From positions 1 through 54,810 of the forward strand of contig JBBECO010000271.1 of the NCBI GenBank assembly GCA_040881785.1: a stretch of 54,810 nt of DNA. Reading direction: 5' to 3'. This stretch comes from JACDCA01 sp040881785. GTDB lineage: Bacteria > Acidobacteriota > Vicinamibacteria > Vicinamibacterales > 2-12-FULL-66-21. The stretch's first letter is position 1. Each line of letters starts with the position of its first letter. Below the pieces are notes generated by a model. It was not told where the DNA came from. It was given only the letters and a program-made list of their open reading frames with translations, and ran no database searches. The translations under genes and the position numbers were made by a program. Below, piece after piece: positions 24,663 through 32,496 of this stretch.

Positions 24663-25168
24663 CACTTGCCCGTGCGTTTGAGCTTCTGAACCTTGCGCAC
24701 GATGAGATCGCGCCGGATACCGCGCAGCCGGTCCACGAACAGCGAGCCCTCCAGGTGGTCCATCTCGTGCTGGAGTGCGCGGGCGAGCAGCCCGGCACCC
24801 TCGACCGTTTTCTCGACGCCGTCCCGATCGAAGCCGCGCACGACTGCGCGCGAGGGGCGCACGACAGTCGCCTCGAAGCCGGGCAGACTCAAACAGCCCT
24901 CTTCTTCGAGCTGCAGGCCTTCGCAGGTGACGAACTCGGGATTGACCAGCTCGATCAACTCCCCGTGCAGTTTCCCCACGGACAGGTCGATCACGAACAC
25001 CCGCAGGGGCACGCCGATCTGCGGCGCCGCCAGGCCGACACCTGGCGCGGCATACATCGTTTCCGTCATGTCCCGCAGGAGTGCGTGCAGGGAGGCGTCG
25101 AAGCGCTCGACGGGGGCGGCCGGCGCGTGCAGGACGCCATCCCCGTACCGCAGGATCGGCCGGATCAT
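24659..25168 (-). CDS. def: Peptide deformylase
   Basis: The 169-residue metallohydrolase removes the N-formyl group from nascent proteins. All three motifs are intact: GVGLAAPQIG, EEEGCLS with metal ligand Cys-92, and QHEMDHLEG with His-134, Glu-135 and His-138. The ATG overlaps the aroC stop (ATGA), and the stop overlaps the fmt GTG. The C-terminal Lys/Arg-rich helix (VRKVQKLKRTGKW) is usual for type 1 enzymes. Confidence 0.96.
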   Translation of the reverse strand: MIRPILRYGDGVLHAPAAPVERFDASLHALLRDMTETMYAAPGVGLAAPQIGVPLRVFVIDLSVGKLHGELIELVNPEFVTCEGLQLEEEGCLSLPGFEATVVRPSRAVVRGFDRDGVEKTVEGAGLLARALQHEMDHLEGSLFVDRLRGIRRDLIVRKVQKLKRTGKW

Positions 25169-26391
25169 TGCCCGCCGGCGACGGGGGGCGCGCTCGGCTG
25201 AAAGCGCGCCCGCGTGCGCGCGGCCGCCGCGGACATCGCGCCCAGCAGCTCCGCCATGGAATCGCCGCCGAATTTCTCCACGAGCGCGTCGGCGAGCACG
25301 AGCGCGACCATCGCTTCGCCGACGACCGCGGCCGCCGGGACGGCACACACGTCGCTGCGCTCGATCGCCGCCGGCGCCTCCTTCATCGTCGTCACGTCGA
25401 CGGACCGGAGCGGCTTCATGAGCGTCGAGATCGGCTTCATCCACGCCGAGACCCGCAGGTCTTCGCCGTTGGTGACGCCGCCTTCGAGCCCCCCCGCGTT
25501 GTTGGTCGGGCGGGCGATCCCGGTGGCGCGCGCGCCGGAGCGGTCGGGAAGGATCTCGTCGTGGACGCGAGAGCCCGGGCGAAACGCCACCTCCGGGCCG
25601 AGACCGATGCCGACGGCCTTGATGGCGGGGATCGACATCAGCGCTTGCGCCAACCGGCCGTCCAGCTTGCGGTCCCACTGAATGTAGCTGCCGAGACCCG
25701 GCGGCACGCCGGTCGCGATGACCTCGAAGGCGCCGCCGCGGGTATCGCCGGCTTCGCGCGCGGCATCGACCTCGGCGATCATGCGCGTCTCGACCTGGGG
25801 GTCCACGCACCGCATCGGTCCGTCATCGGGGAGCGCGGCGGCGAGGTCGAAGGTGACCACCGTCTCTTCGGGGAGGCGCGTGGCGCCGATCGCGAACACG
25901 TGGCTCGTGATGCGGATGCCGGCGGCGTGGAGCAGCTGCTTCGCGAACGCACCGGCGGCGACCCGCGCGGCGGTCTCGCGCGCGCTGGCGCGTTCGAGGA
26001 CGTCGCGGATGTCCGCCCGGTCGAACTTCGCCGCACCGGCGAGATCGGCGTGCCCCGGGCGCGGGCGCGTCACGGCGGGCCGGTGCGCGCCGCCCGCGTC
26101 GGCCGCCGGTGCCTCGTCGAGGCTCATGGTGTGCTGCCAGTTCGCCCAGTCGTGGTTCTGGATCATCACGGCGATCGGTCCGCCGATCGTCTGGCCACGC
26201 CGCACGCCCGACAGGATCTCGGGCGTGTCGGATTCGATCGCCATCCGGCGGCCGCGTCCGTAGCCCCCCTGGCGCCGCTTCAGTTCGTTGTCGATCCGCC
26301 CGAAGTCGAGCGCGAGACCGGCGGGAATGCCTTCGAGGATGACGACGAGGGCGCGCCCATGCGACTCGCCCGCAGTGAGGTAGCGGACCAT
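25165..26391 (-). CDS. aroC: Chorismate synthase
   Basis: This FMN-dependent lyase makes chorismate from EPSP, the last common step to the aromatic amino acids. Signatures are TAGESHG at the N-terminus, the Arg-rich GGYGRGRRM, RPGHADLAGAAKF, RASARETAARVA and the C-terminal NNAGGLEGGVTNG and DVCAVPAAAVVGEAM. At 408 residues it is the long bacterial form. It is separated from the other aromatic genes at 39935-50061, so control of this step probably differs. The ATG overlaps the DUF1028 stop (TGATG). Confidence 0.96.
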   Translation of the reverse strand: MVRYLTAGESHGRALVVILEGIPAGLALDFGRIDNELKRRQGGYGRGRRMAIESDTPEILSGVRRGQTIGGPIAVMIQNHDWANWQHTMSLDEAPAADAGGAHRPAVTRPRPGHADLAGAAKFDRADIRDVLERASARETAARVAAGAFAKQLLHAAGIRITSHVFAIGATRLPEETVVTFDLAAALPDDGPMRCVDPQVETRMIAEVDAAREAGDTRGGAFEVIATGVPPGLGSYIQWDRKLDGRLAQALMSIPAIKAVGIGLGPEVAFRPGSRVHDEILPDRSGARATGIARPTNNAGGLEGGVTNGEDLRVSAWMKPISTLMKPLRSVDVTTMKEAPAAIERSDVCAVPAAAVVGEAMVALVLADALVEKFGGDSMAELLGAMSAAAARTRARFQPSAPPVAGGQ

Positions 26392-27209
26392 CAGGGGCGT
26401 TTCTTCTTCCAGGCGTCGTAACGCATCCGGAGCGTCTTGACGGGATTGGCGTCTTCCTTCGGCGTGATGTCACGGTCGGTCACGCTGATGTACATGTCGT
26501 ACTGGCCGTCGTTGTACGACTCGCCCGGCGTGTCGGTCTCGAGCGCCTGCAGGATGTAGGCGACGTGGGCGGTCTTGGCCGAACACGGCGCGTCGATCTT
26601 CGGCTCGCGCTCGCAGGAGCAGCGCTTGTCGCCCCCTTTCGCATCAGCGGCTTCCATGGCGGCCATCACGCGATCGGTCAGCTCGCCGCGGGCCGCGGCA
26701 AACGCCTCGATCGCATCGGTGACCACCGCGTCGCTGGCGAGGATGTTTCCCTGGATCGAGTAATAGATCTGCGTGCCGGCCACCTGCCCCTGCCGGTCGA
26801 GCGACACCGCCTGGTTGCCCGTCCCGGAAAAGCCGGCCATCCGTCCCTGGCGATCGACGATCGCGAACTGCCGGCCGGCGAGCTGCGGGTCCTCTTTCAA
26901 CAGGCTCAGAATCTGTTCGGGCGCGGTGCCTTTCTGCAGCTCCGCGTAGATCAGCCGCTGGTTGGCGCGCGTCCTGTCCACCGCCGCCTGGGCGGCGGCC
27001 ACGCCCTTCCCGGGTACGACGATCGCCTGGACGTCGCGCAGGTCTTTCGCGGGAAAGCGCTCGAAGTTCTGTTGCGCCACGCAGGTGGCCGACGCGATGA
27101 CCACCCGGCCCGTGGCGCGATCGACCGCAATCACCGACCAGGTGGCCGACGCGGTCTGCGCCACCAGCAGGAACGCCGCCAGAAAGAGGGGAGTGCGAAA
27201 ACGGCTCAT
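26391..27209 (-). CDS. Secreted DUF1028 (Ntn-hydrolase-like) protein
   Basis: A 22-residue signal peptide ending TASA is followed directly by TWSVIAVDRATGRVVIASATC, the N-terminal core of DUF1028. Members of this Ntn-hydrolase-like family are otherwise of unknown activity. Cleavage after Ala-22 would expose Thr-23 as N-terminal residue, as Ntn hydrolases need. The C-terminal part has a Cys-rich insert (CSCEREPKIDAPC) and a YDMYISVTDRD strand. It is the first gene of the minus-strand operon; TACAAT ends nine bases before its ATG. It is an unexpected companion for aroC and the translation genes. Confidence 0.88.
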   Translation of the reverse strand: MSRFRTPLFLAAFLLVAQTASATWSVIAVDRATGRVVIASATCVAQQNFERFPAKDLRDVQAIVVPGKGVAAAQAAVDRTRANQRLIYAELQKGTAPEQILSLLKEDPQLAGRQFAIVDRQGRMAGFSGTGNQAVSLDRQGQVAGTQIYYSIQGNILASDAVVTDAIEAFAAARGELTDRVMAAMEAADAKGGDKRCSCEREPKIDAPCSAKTAHVAYILQALETDTPGESYNDGQYDMYISVTDRDITPKEDANPVKTLRMRYDAWKKKRP

Positions 27210-27218
27210 TGAGCCCAG

Positions 27219-27224
27219 ATTGTA
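27219..27224 (-). promoter_or_regulatory. -10-like box (TACAAT) heading the eleven-gene minus-strand operon
   Basis: TACAAT, within GTATACAAT on the minus strand, ends nine bases before the DUF1028 ATG. The predicted transcript would have a leader of about three bases. TTGCAG lies only ten bases further upstream, too close to be its -35. Confidence 0.5.
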
Positions 27225-27331
27225 TACGAAGAAACTGCAACGTCCCGGAGGGGTTCGTCGCGTTTCAGGCCTGAAAACGCGTCACGCCCCGCGGTTGCCC
27301 GCTTGCACTTGACCGGATCGGGGGTGCCGCG

Positions 27332-30300
27332 ATGCAATGGATCGGTGACCGCTTCTTCAACGCGCACGGTGCGTGGATCGATGCCGCCACGGGCCGGCCC
27401 GTTCGCCTGCATGTCGGCGCGTCGGGCGAGGGACACGATCTCGACTGGGATGAGCAGTGCGCGCGGCTCGCCAATCTGCGGCATCCGCTGCTGAACCCGC
27501 TGCTCGACTACGGGGCCGCGACGGCCGGCACCCGCTTCGAGGCCTACGCGCACGGGGGAGCCGCGGCGACGCCCGGAGACTCCGCCGAAGCGGCGCTGGA
27601 GCACGTGGCGCAGTTCGTGCGCGCGGCCGGCATCGCGATGCCGCCGCCCCGGTCCGCGTGTGCCATGCGGGCGGTGACCGCGGCACGCGACGGCTGCGCG
27701 CGTCTCGTCGGGCTCACCTTGCAGGGGCGGCCGGCGCTCGAGGCGGTCGAGGAAGCCCTCGACGCGATGGCGCCCGCCGGCCCGGCCCTGGTCCATGTGA
27801 CCGGCGCCGAGGGCGCAGGGCTTCAGACCCTGCGGATGCTGACGGCCCGCTCCGCCCGCATCCGCGGGTTCATCCCCGTGTCGCCGTCCGCGATCGCGCG
27901 TTTCCCAGCGATCCTCGATGCCCTGCGCGATCGCCACGTCTGCATCCTGGATGATGGTGAGGATCCTGCGCGGTCCGCGGCAGGCGTCGCGCGACTGATC
28001 GCCGCGCTCGCGGACTGCAGCGCCCGCCGTCATGTCGTCGTCCGCTTTCATCGTCAGCCCTGCCGGGTGGCTGGCGGGATCGAGCTCGAGCCGCTGCCGT
28101 TGCGAGCGCTGGTCGGGATGGTCTTCCTCCCGGCCGGCGCGGCTCACGGTACCCCGCCTGGCGGTCTCCGCCCCCTCACGGAGGCGGAACTGTTCGAGGC
28201 GGCGCGGCACGCCGGAGGCTTGCCGGGGATCTTTCTGTCGCGCCTGCGCGGTGACTATCCCGCGCCGTCGCGGCCGATGGTGGTGCACGAGACCTCGCCG
28301 CGGTATGTGGTGGAGGCGCCGGCGGCGATCCTGCCGCCGGTGGTCGGCGGCCGCGTGCTCGGATCGGCACTTCGCGCTGTGCCGCGCGCAGCGGCGCTCG
28401 CACGCGCCGGACGGCATGGCGCTGCCGCGCGGGTACTGACGCGGGGCCTGCGCGTCCTGCAGGGACGTGACCGAAGACGCGAGGCGGCCGAATGCGCGCT
28501 GCAACTCGGCTGGCTGGCACTTCACCGCGGCGATCCGGGAGGTGCCGCGCCGCATTTCGCGGCGGCGCGGGACCTGGCCGGCGATTCCGCCCGTGCCGTG
28601 CTCGGCAGCGTCGGCCTCGGGGTGGCGCTGACCGACGAGCACCGGTTGCTCGAAGCCGAGGCGGCCCTGCGCGGCGCGCTGGCGTCGGCCGCCACGCTGC
28701 AGGATCCCGAGGCGCACACGGCGGCTGCCGCCGCGCTGACGCGCTGCCTGTACTGGCAGCGCCGGTGGCACGACGGGATCGCGACGGCGGAGCGGCATCC
28801 TGCGGCGGCGGCTTCAGATGCCTCGCGCGCCCGGCTCGTCGCGGCACACGCCCGATGCCTGGCGCGCGCGGGCCGGACGGCGCGGGCCGTGACGCTGGCC
28901 CGCGAAGCGCAGTCGCTGGCCGGTACGGCCGCCGATTCGGCGACGCTCGCGTCTGCGGAGCTCGCGCTTGCCGAGGCCCTGAGGCTGGCAGGCGACGTCG
29001 AAGGCGCGCGCGTGTCGCTCACACGCACGGATCGCCTGGCGCGAGCCGCGCATCTGCCCCTCATGCGGGCGCGGGCGCTGCTGCTGCAACCGTCCGCGGT
29101 CACGCGCGATCCCGCCCGCGCGCTGCGCGCGCTCGCCCGTGTTCGGCTGCCGCCGCTGCTGGCCGCGCGAGTCCGCGAGGCGCTCGCAACCCCCGGGTCC
29201 GGCACGGCCCTGAGACTCGAACCGGTCGCGCAGCTCGAGTCACTGCTCGATCTGTCGCAGAAAGCGTCCGATGACGAGGGGGCGCTCGGGCGCGTGGCCG
29301 CCGAGGTCCTGGCGCGCCTCGGGGCGGCCGCGGTCGCGGTTGTCTCCGCCGACGAGCGTGTGCTGAGCCTCGAAGGGCGGGCGTGGCCGGGGGTCCCGCG
29401 CGCCGTCAGGCAGGCTCTGGCGTGCGGGCAGGCGGTCCCGCCGGAGTGCCGCCGCGAGCCGCAGGACGCCGCGGAGCCGGTACGGTTCGGCGGGGACGTG
29501 ATCGCCGTGCTTGGCTGCCGCTGGACGGCGGGGGCCGCGATCGATCTCGAAGGGACGGCCGTGCTGCTGCGTGCCGCGGCGCTCTCGATCGCGCCGCACG
29601 TGCGGGCGATCCTCGACCGCCGCGTCCCCGAGCCTCCGGCCGCCTGGGCGGACCTTCTCGGCGAGAGCGCCGCCGCCGTCGCGCTGCGAGAGGCGGTCCT
29701 GCGCGCGGCGCGCGCGCCTTTCCCGGTACTGGTCGAAGGGGAGAGCGGCTGCGGCAAGGAGCTCGTCGCGAGAGCCATGCACCGCCTCGGGCCGCGACGC
29801 ACCCGGCGCTTCTGCGCGCTCAACTGCGCCGCGCTGACCGACGACCTGGTCGAGGCCGAGCTCTTTGGTCACACGCGCGGCGCGTTTACCGGCGCCGCGA
29901 CCGAACGGGCCGGACTCTTCGAAGAAGCCGACGGCGGCACCCTGCTGCTCGACGAAGTGGGGGAGCTGTCGCCCCGGGCCCAGGCAAAGCTGCTGCGCGT
30001 GCTGCAGGAGGGGGAAGTGCGCCGGGTCGGCGAGAACATGCCCCGCCACGTCGACGTCCGCGTCGTCGCGGCCACGAACCGGAATCTCGCCGACGAAGTG
30101 CACGCGGGCCGGTTCCGCACCGATCTGCGCTTCCGCCTCGACGTCGTGCGCATCGCCGTACCGCCCCTGCGGGAGCGCGCATCCGACGTGCCGCTGCTGG
30201 CGGCGCACTTCTGGCGTGACGCCGCCGCGCGCGTCGGGTCGCAGGCGACCCTCTCGGCGGAAGCGCTCGCGGCGCTCGCGCGGTACGACTGGCCGGGGAA

Positions 30301-30568
30301 CGTTCGCGAGCTGCAGAACGTCATCGCGTGGATCGCGGTGCAATCGCCGCGGCGGGGCCGGATCGGGCCCTCTGCGCTGCCGCGGCACGTGGCGCAGGCC
30401 GCGATCAGCACGCCATGTACCTTCGAGGCCGCGCGCGAGGAGTTCGAGCGCCGGTTCATCCGTGCGGCGCTGGCGGGCGCCGGCGGCCAGCGCGCCCGCG
30501 CGGCCGAGGCCATCGGCGTGAGCCGTCAGGGACTGTCGAAGATGATGCGGCGCCTGCGAATATCGTAG
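27332..30568 (+). CDS. Large sigma-54-dependent activator with TPR-rich N-terminal half
   Basis: In this 1078-residue protein the AAA+ core spans roughly 775-1010. It has Walker A (GESGCGKE, Lys-809), an intact sigma-54 contact loop GAFTGA (850-855), Walker B Asp-874/Glu-875 and arginine-finger segments, followed by a Fis-type helix-turn-helix at the C-terminus (AEAIGVSRQGLSKMM). There is no receiver domain. The first 60 residues (LRHPLLNPLLDYG) look like a remnant of a protein-kinase N-lobe, residues about 150-260 resemble a degenerate ATPase, and 380-620 are Ala-rich TPR-like helices. A GAF-like segment around 640-760 is possible. Input is probably protein or ligand binding rather than phosphorylation. 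Confidence 0.9.
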   Translation: MQWIGDRFFNAHGAWIDAATGRPVRLHVGASGEGHDLDWDEQCARLANLRHPLLNPLLDYGAATAGTRFEAYAHGGAAATPGDSAEAALEHVAQFVRAAGIAMPPPRSACAMRAVTAARDGCARLVGLTLQGRPALEAVEEALDAMAPAGPALVHVTGAEGAGLQTLRMLTARSARIRGFIPVSPSAIARFPAILDALRDRHVCILDDGEDPARSAAGVARLIAALADCSARRHVVVRFHRQPCRVAGGIELEPLPLRALVGMVFLPAGAAHGTPPGGLRPLTEAELFEAARHAGGLPGIFLSRLRGDYPAPSRPMVVHETSPRYVVEAPAAILPPVVGGRVLGSALRAVPRAAALARAGRHGAAARVLTRGLRVLQGRDRRREAAECALQLGWLALHRGDPGGAAPHFAAARDLAGDSARAVLGSVGLGVALTDEHRLLEAEAALRGALASAATLQDPEAHTAAAAALTRCLYWQRRWHDGIATAERHPAAAASDASRARLVAAHARCLARAGRTARAVTLAREAQSLAGTAADSATLASAELALAEALRLAGDVEGARVSLTRTDRLARAAHLPLMRARALLLQPSAVTRDPARALRALARVRLPPLLAARVREALATPGSGTALRLEPVAQLESLLDLSQKASDDEGALGRVAAEVLARLGAAAVAVVSADERVLSLEGRAWPGVPRAVRQALACGQAVPPECRREPQDAAEPVRFGGDVIAVLGCRWTAGAAIDLEGTAVLLRAAALSIAPHVRAILDRRVPEPPAAWADLLGESAAAVALREAVLRAARAPFPVLVEGESGCGKELVARAMHRLGPRRTRRFCALNCAALTDDLVEAELFGHTRGAFTGAATERAGLFEEADGGTLLLDEVGELSPRAQAKLLRVLQEGEVRRVGENMPRHVDVRVVAATNRNLADEVHAGRFRTDLRFRLDVVRIAVPPLRERASDVPLLAAHFWRDAAARVGSQATLSAEALAALARYDWPGNVRELQNVIAWIAVQSPRRGRIGPSALPRHVAQAAISTPCTFEAAREEFERRFIRAALAGAGGQRARAAEAIGVSRQGLSKMMRRLRIS

Positions 30569-30576
30569 GGGCGGGG

Positions 30577-30582
30577 TATTCT
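30577..30582 (+). promoter_or_regulatory. -10-like box (TATTCT) before the permease ATG
   Basis: TATTCT ends nine bases before the ATG at 30592, predicting a leader of about three bases for the permease operon. Confidence 0.35.
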
Positions 30583-30591
30583 CATGGGCGA

Positions 30592-31512
30592 ATGGCCCGT
30601 TACCTGGTCCGACGGCTGCTGCTGACCATCCCGGTGCTGCTCGGGGTCGCCACGCTCGTGTTTGCGCTGATTCATCTGGTGCCTGGCGATCCCGCGCAGG
30701 CGATGCTCGGGGAAGGGGCATCGCAGGAAGAGGTGCAGCGCCTGCGCACCTCGCTCGGCCTCGACCGCCCGCTGCTTGCGCAGTACACGGCCTTTCTCAG
30801 CGGGCTCGTGCGGGGAGACCTCGGCACGTCGTTCCGCTACAACACGCCGGTCACCACGCAGATCACGGCGCGGCTCGGTAACACGGCGAAGCTGGCGCTG
30901 GCGGCCATGGCGGTGGCGATCCTCTTCGCGATCCCGCTGGGGATCATCGCGGCGGTCTTCCAGGGGCGCGCGCCGGACCACGCCGCCATGACGCTCGCCC
31001 TCGCCGGCATCTCGATGCCGAACTTCTGGTTGGGGCCCCTCCTCGCGATCCTGTTCGCGGTGTACCTGGGCTGGCTGCCGGTGTCGGGCACCGGGTCGCT
31101 CGCCCACCTGGTGCTGCCGGCCGTAACGCTCGGCGCGGCGCTCTCGGCGATCCTGGCGCGCATGACGCGCGCCAGCCTGCTCGAGGAGCTGCGGGAGCTC
31201 TACGTGCTGGCCGCCCGCGCGCGGGGGCTGTCCGGCGCCCGCGCCGTCCTGCGCCATGCGTTCCGCAACAGCCTGATTCCGGTGGTCACGATCATCGGCC
31301 TGCAGTTCGGTGCCGTCCTCACCGGCACGATCATCACCGAGACGATCTTCGCGTGGCCGGGCCTCGGCCGCCTGCTGATCCAGGCGATCAACTTCCGCGA
31401 CTATCCGCTCGTGCAGGGCTGCATTCTGTTCATCTCGGTGACCTACGTCGTGATGAACCTGCTCACCGACCTCACCTACGGGCTGCTCGATCCGCGGATC
31501 CGCTACGAATGA
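30592..31512 (+). CDS. Dipeptide/oligopeptide-type ABC transporter permease (DppB-like)
   Basis: The 306-residue inner-membrane protein has the DppB/OppB N-terminus (ARYLVRRLLLTIPVLLGVATLVF), a periplasmic loop with LGLDRPLLAQY and GDLGTSF, and about six helices. The cytoplasmic EAA-type coupling loop for the ATPase is AARARGLSGARAVLRHAFRN. It forms the channel with the next gene. No substrate-binding protein and no DppD/F ATPase lie nearby, so the transporter must be completed by genes elsewhere. Peptide, nickel or other substrates cannot be told apart. Confidence 0.92.
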   Translation: MARYLVRRLLLTIPVLLGVATLVFALIHLVPGDPAQAMLGEGASQEEVQRLRTSLGLDRPLLAQYTAFLSGLVRGDLGTSFRYNTPVTTQITARLGNTAKLALAAMAVAILFAIPLGIIAAVFQGRAPDHAAMTLALAGISMPNFWLGPLLAILFAVYLGWLPVSGTGSLAHLVLPAVTLGAALSAILARMTRASLLEELRELYVLAARARGLSGARAVLRHAFRNSLIPVVTIIGLQFGAVLTGTIITETIFAWPGLGRLLIQAINFRDYPLVQGCILFISVTYVVMNLLTDLTYGLLDPRIRYE

Positions 31513-32306
31513 TGGTCAAGGCCGGCGGTGTCATCGTGGCGCTGGCGATCGCGCTCGCCCTTGTCGGGCCCGCACTCTCGCCCTACGATCCATCGCACCA
31601 GGACCTCCCGCGCCGGCTGGAGGGGCCCAGCCTTCAGCATCCGTTCGGTCTCGACGAGCTCGGGCGTGACATTCTCACGCGGATCGCCGCGGGGGCGCGG
31701 ATCTCACTGCTCGTCGGACTCGCGGTCGTCTCCGTGTCGTCGCTCGCCGGGATGTTCTTCGGCTCGATCGCCGGCTACTTCGGCGGGCGCGTGGACGACG
31801 TGATCAGCCGGGTGATCGATGTGCTGATGGCGTTCCCGGGGATTCTGCTGGCTATCGCGCTGGTGGCCGTCCTGGGGCCCAGTCTGGTGAACGTCGTTTT
31901 GGCGCTCTCGGTGATCGGGTGGGTCGGCTACGCCCGGCTCGTGCGGGGCCAGGCGCTGCGCGCCCGGGAGTTCGAGTTCGTGCAGGCGGCGCGTGCGCTC
32001 GGCGCGGGCTCGCCCCGCATCGTGCTGCGGCACGTACTGCCCACGGCCCTCCCGTCAGTGGTCGTGCAGGCGACGCTCGGCATGGCGGGGGCGATCATCG
32101 CCGAGGCGTCGCTGAGTTTCCTGGGCCTGGGCGTCCAGCCGCCGACGCCGAGCTGGGGCACGATGCTCGATGCCGGGCGCGCCCACCTCTTCGATGCGCC
32201 GCACCTGACGATCTTTCCTGGCAGCGCGATCGCGCTGCTCGTGCTCGGCTTCAACTTCCTGGGGGACGGATTGCGGGATCGCGTCGACCCGAAGATGCAG
32301 CGCTGA
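31509..32306 (+). CDS. Dipeptide/oligopeptide-type ABC transporter permease (DppC-like)
   Basis: The 265-residue partner of the preceding permease has an N-terminal helix, the periplasmic segment HPFGLDELGRDILTRI typical of DppC/OppC, further helices, the coupling loop FVQAARALGAGSPRIVLRH and the closing FNFLGDGLRDRVDPKM. The start ATG overlaps the dppB stop (ATGA), and a second Met follows immediately, so either may be used. The N-terminus is shorter than usual, lacking a cytoplasmic extension. Confidence 0.92.
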   Translation: MMVKAGGVIVALAIALALVGPALSPYDPSHQDLPRRLEGPSLQHPFGLDELGRDILTRIAAGARISLLVGLAVVSVSSLAGMFFGSIAGYFGGRVDDVISRVIDVLMAFPGILLAIALVAVLGPSLVNVVLALSVIGWVGYARLVRGQALRAREFEFVQAARALGAGSPRIVLRHVLPTALPSVVVQATLGMAGAIIAEASLSFLGLGVQPPTPSWGTMLDAGRAHLFDAPHLTIFPGSAIALLVLGFNFLGDGLRDRVDPKMQR

Positions 32307-32340
32307 CCCCTGTCACGCCTCACGCCCCGACGGGGCCCGT

Positions 32341-32438
32341 CACCAAGGGCACCAAGACCACGAAGAGCACCAAGAAGAACACTAATAAATTGGTTTCTTC
32401 TTTTGGTTTTCTTCTTTGAGTTCTTGGTGGCCTTGGTG
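32341..32438. repeat. Large imperfect inverted repeat of CACCAAG units between convergent genes
   Basis: The left arm has CACCAAGG, GCACCAAGA and AGCACCAAGAAG units; the right arm (32411-32438) has CTTCTTTGAGTTCTTGGTGG and CCTTGGTG. The outer 17 bases pair with a single mismatch, and AT-rich TAATAAATTGG with a T-rich tract lies near the centre. It may end both the permease transcript and the convergent TPR gene. No gene is seen between 32307 and 32496. Confidence 0.65.
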
Positions 32439-32496
32439 TGCTTCGCGACAGGAGCCGTCGGCCCGTGCAGCGTGACGGGAGAAATTGTTCGTCGTG

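Noticed and set aside
32341..32438. Possible riboswitch or RNA gene
   Set aside because: The structure is a simple inverted repeat of a short unit in a convergent gap, with no downstream gene on either strand to regulate.
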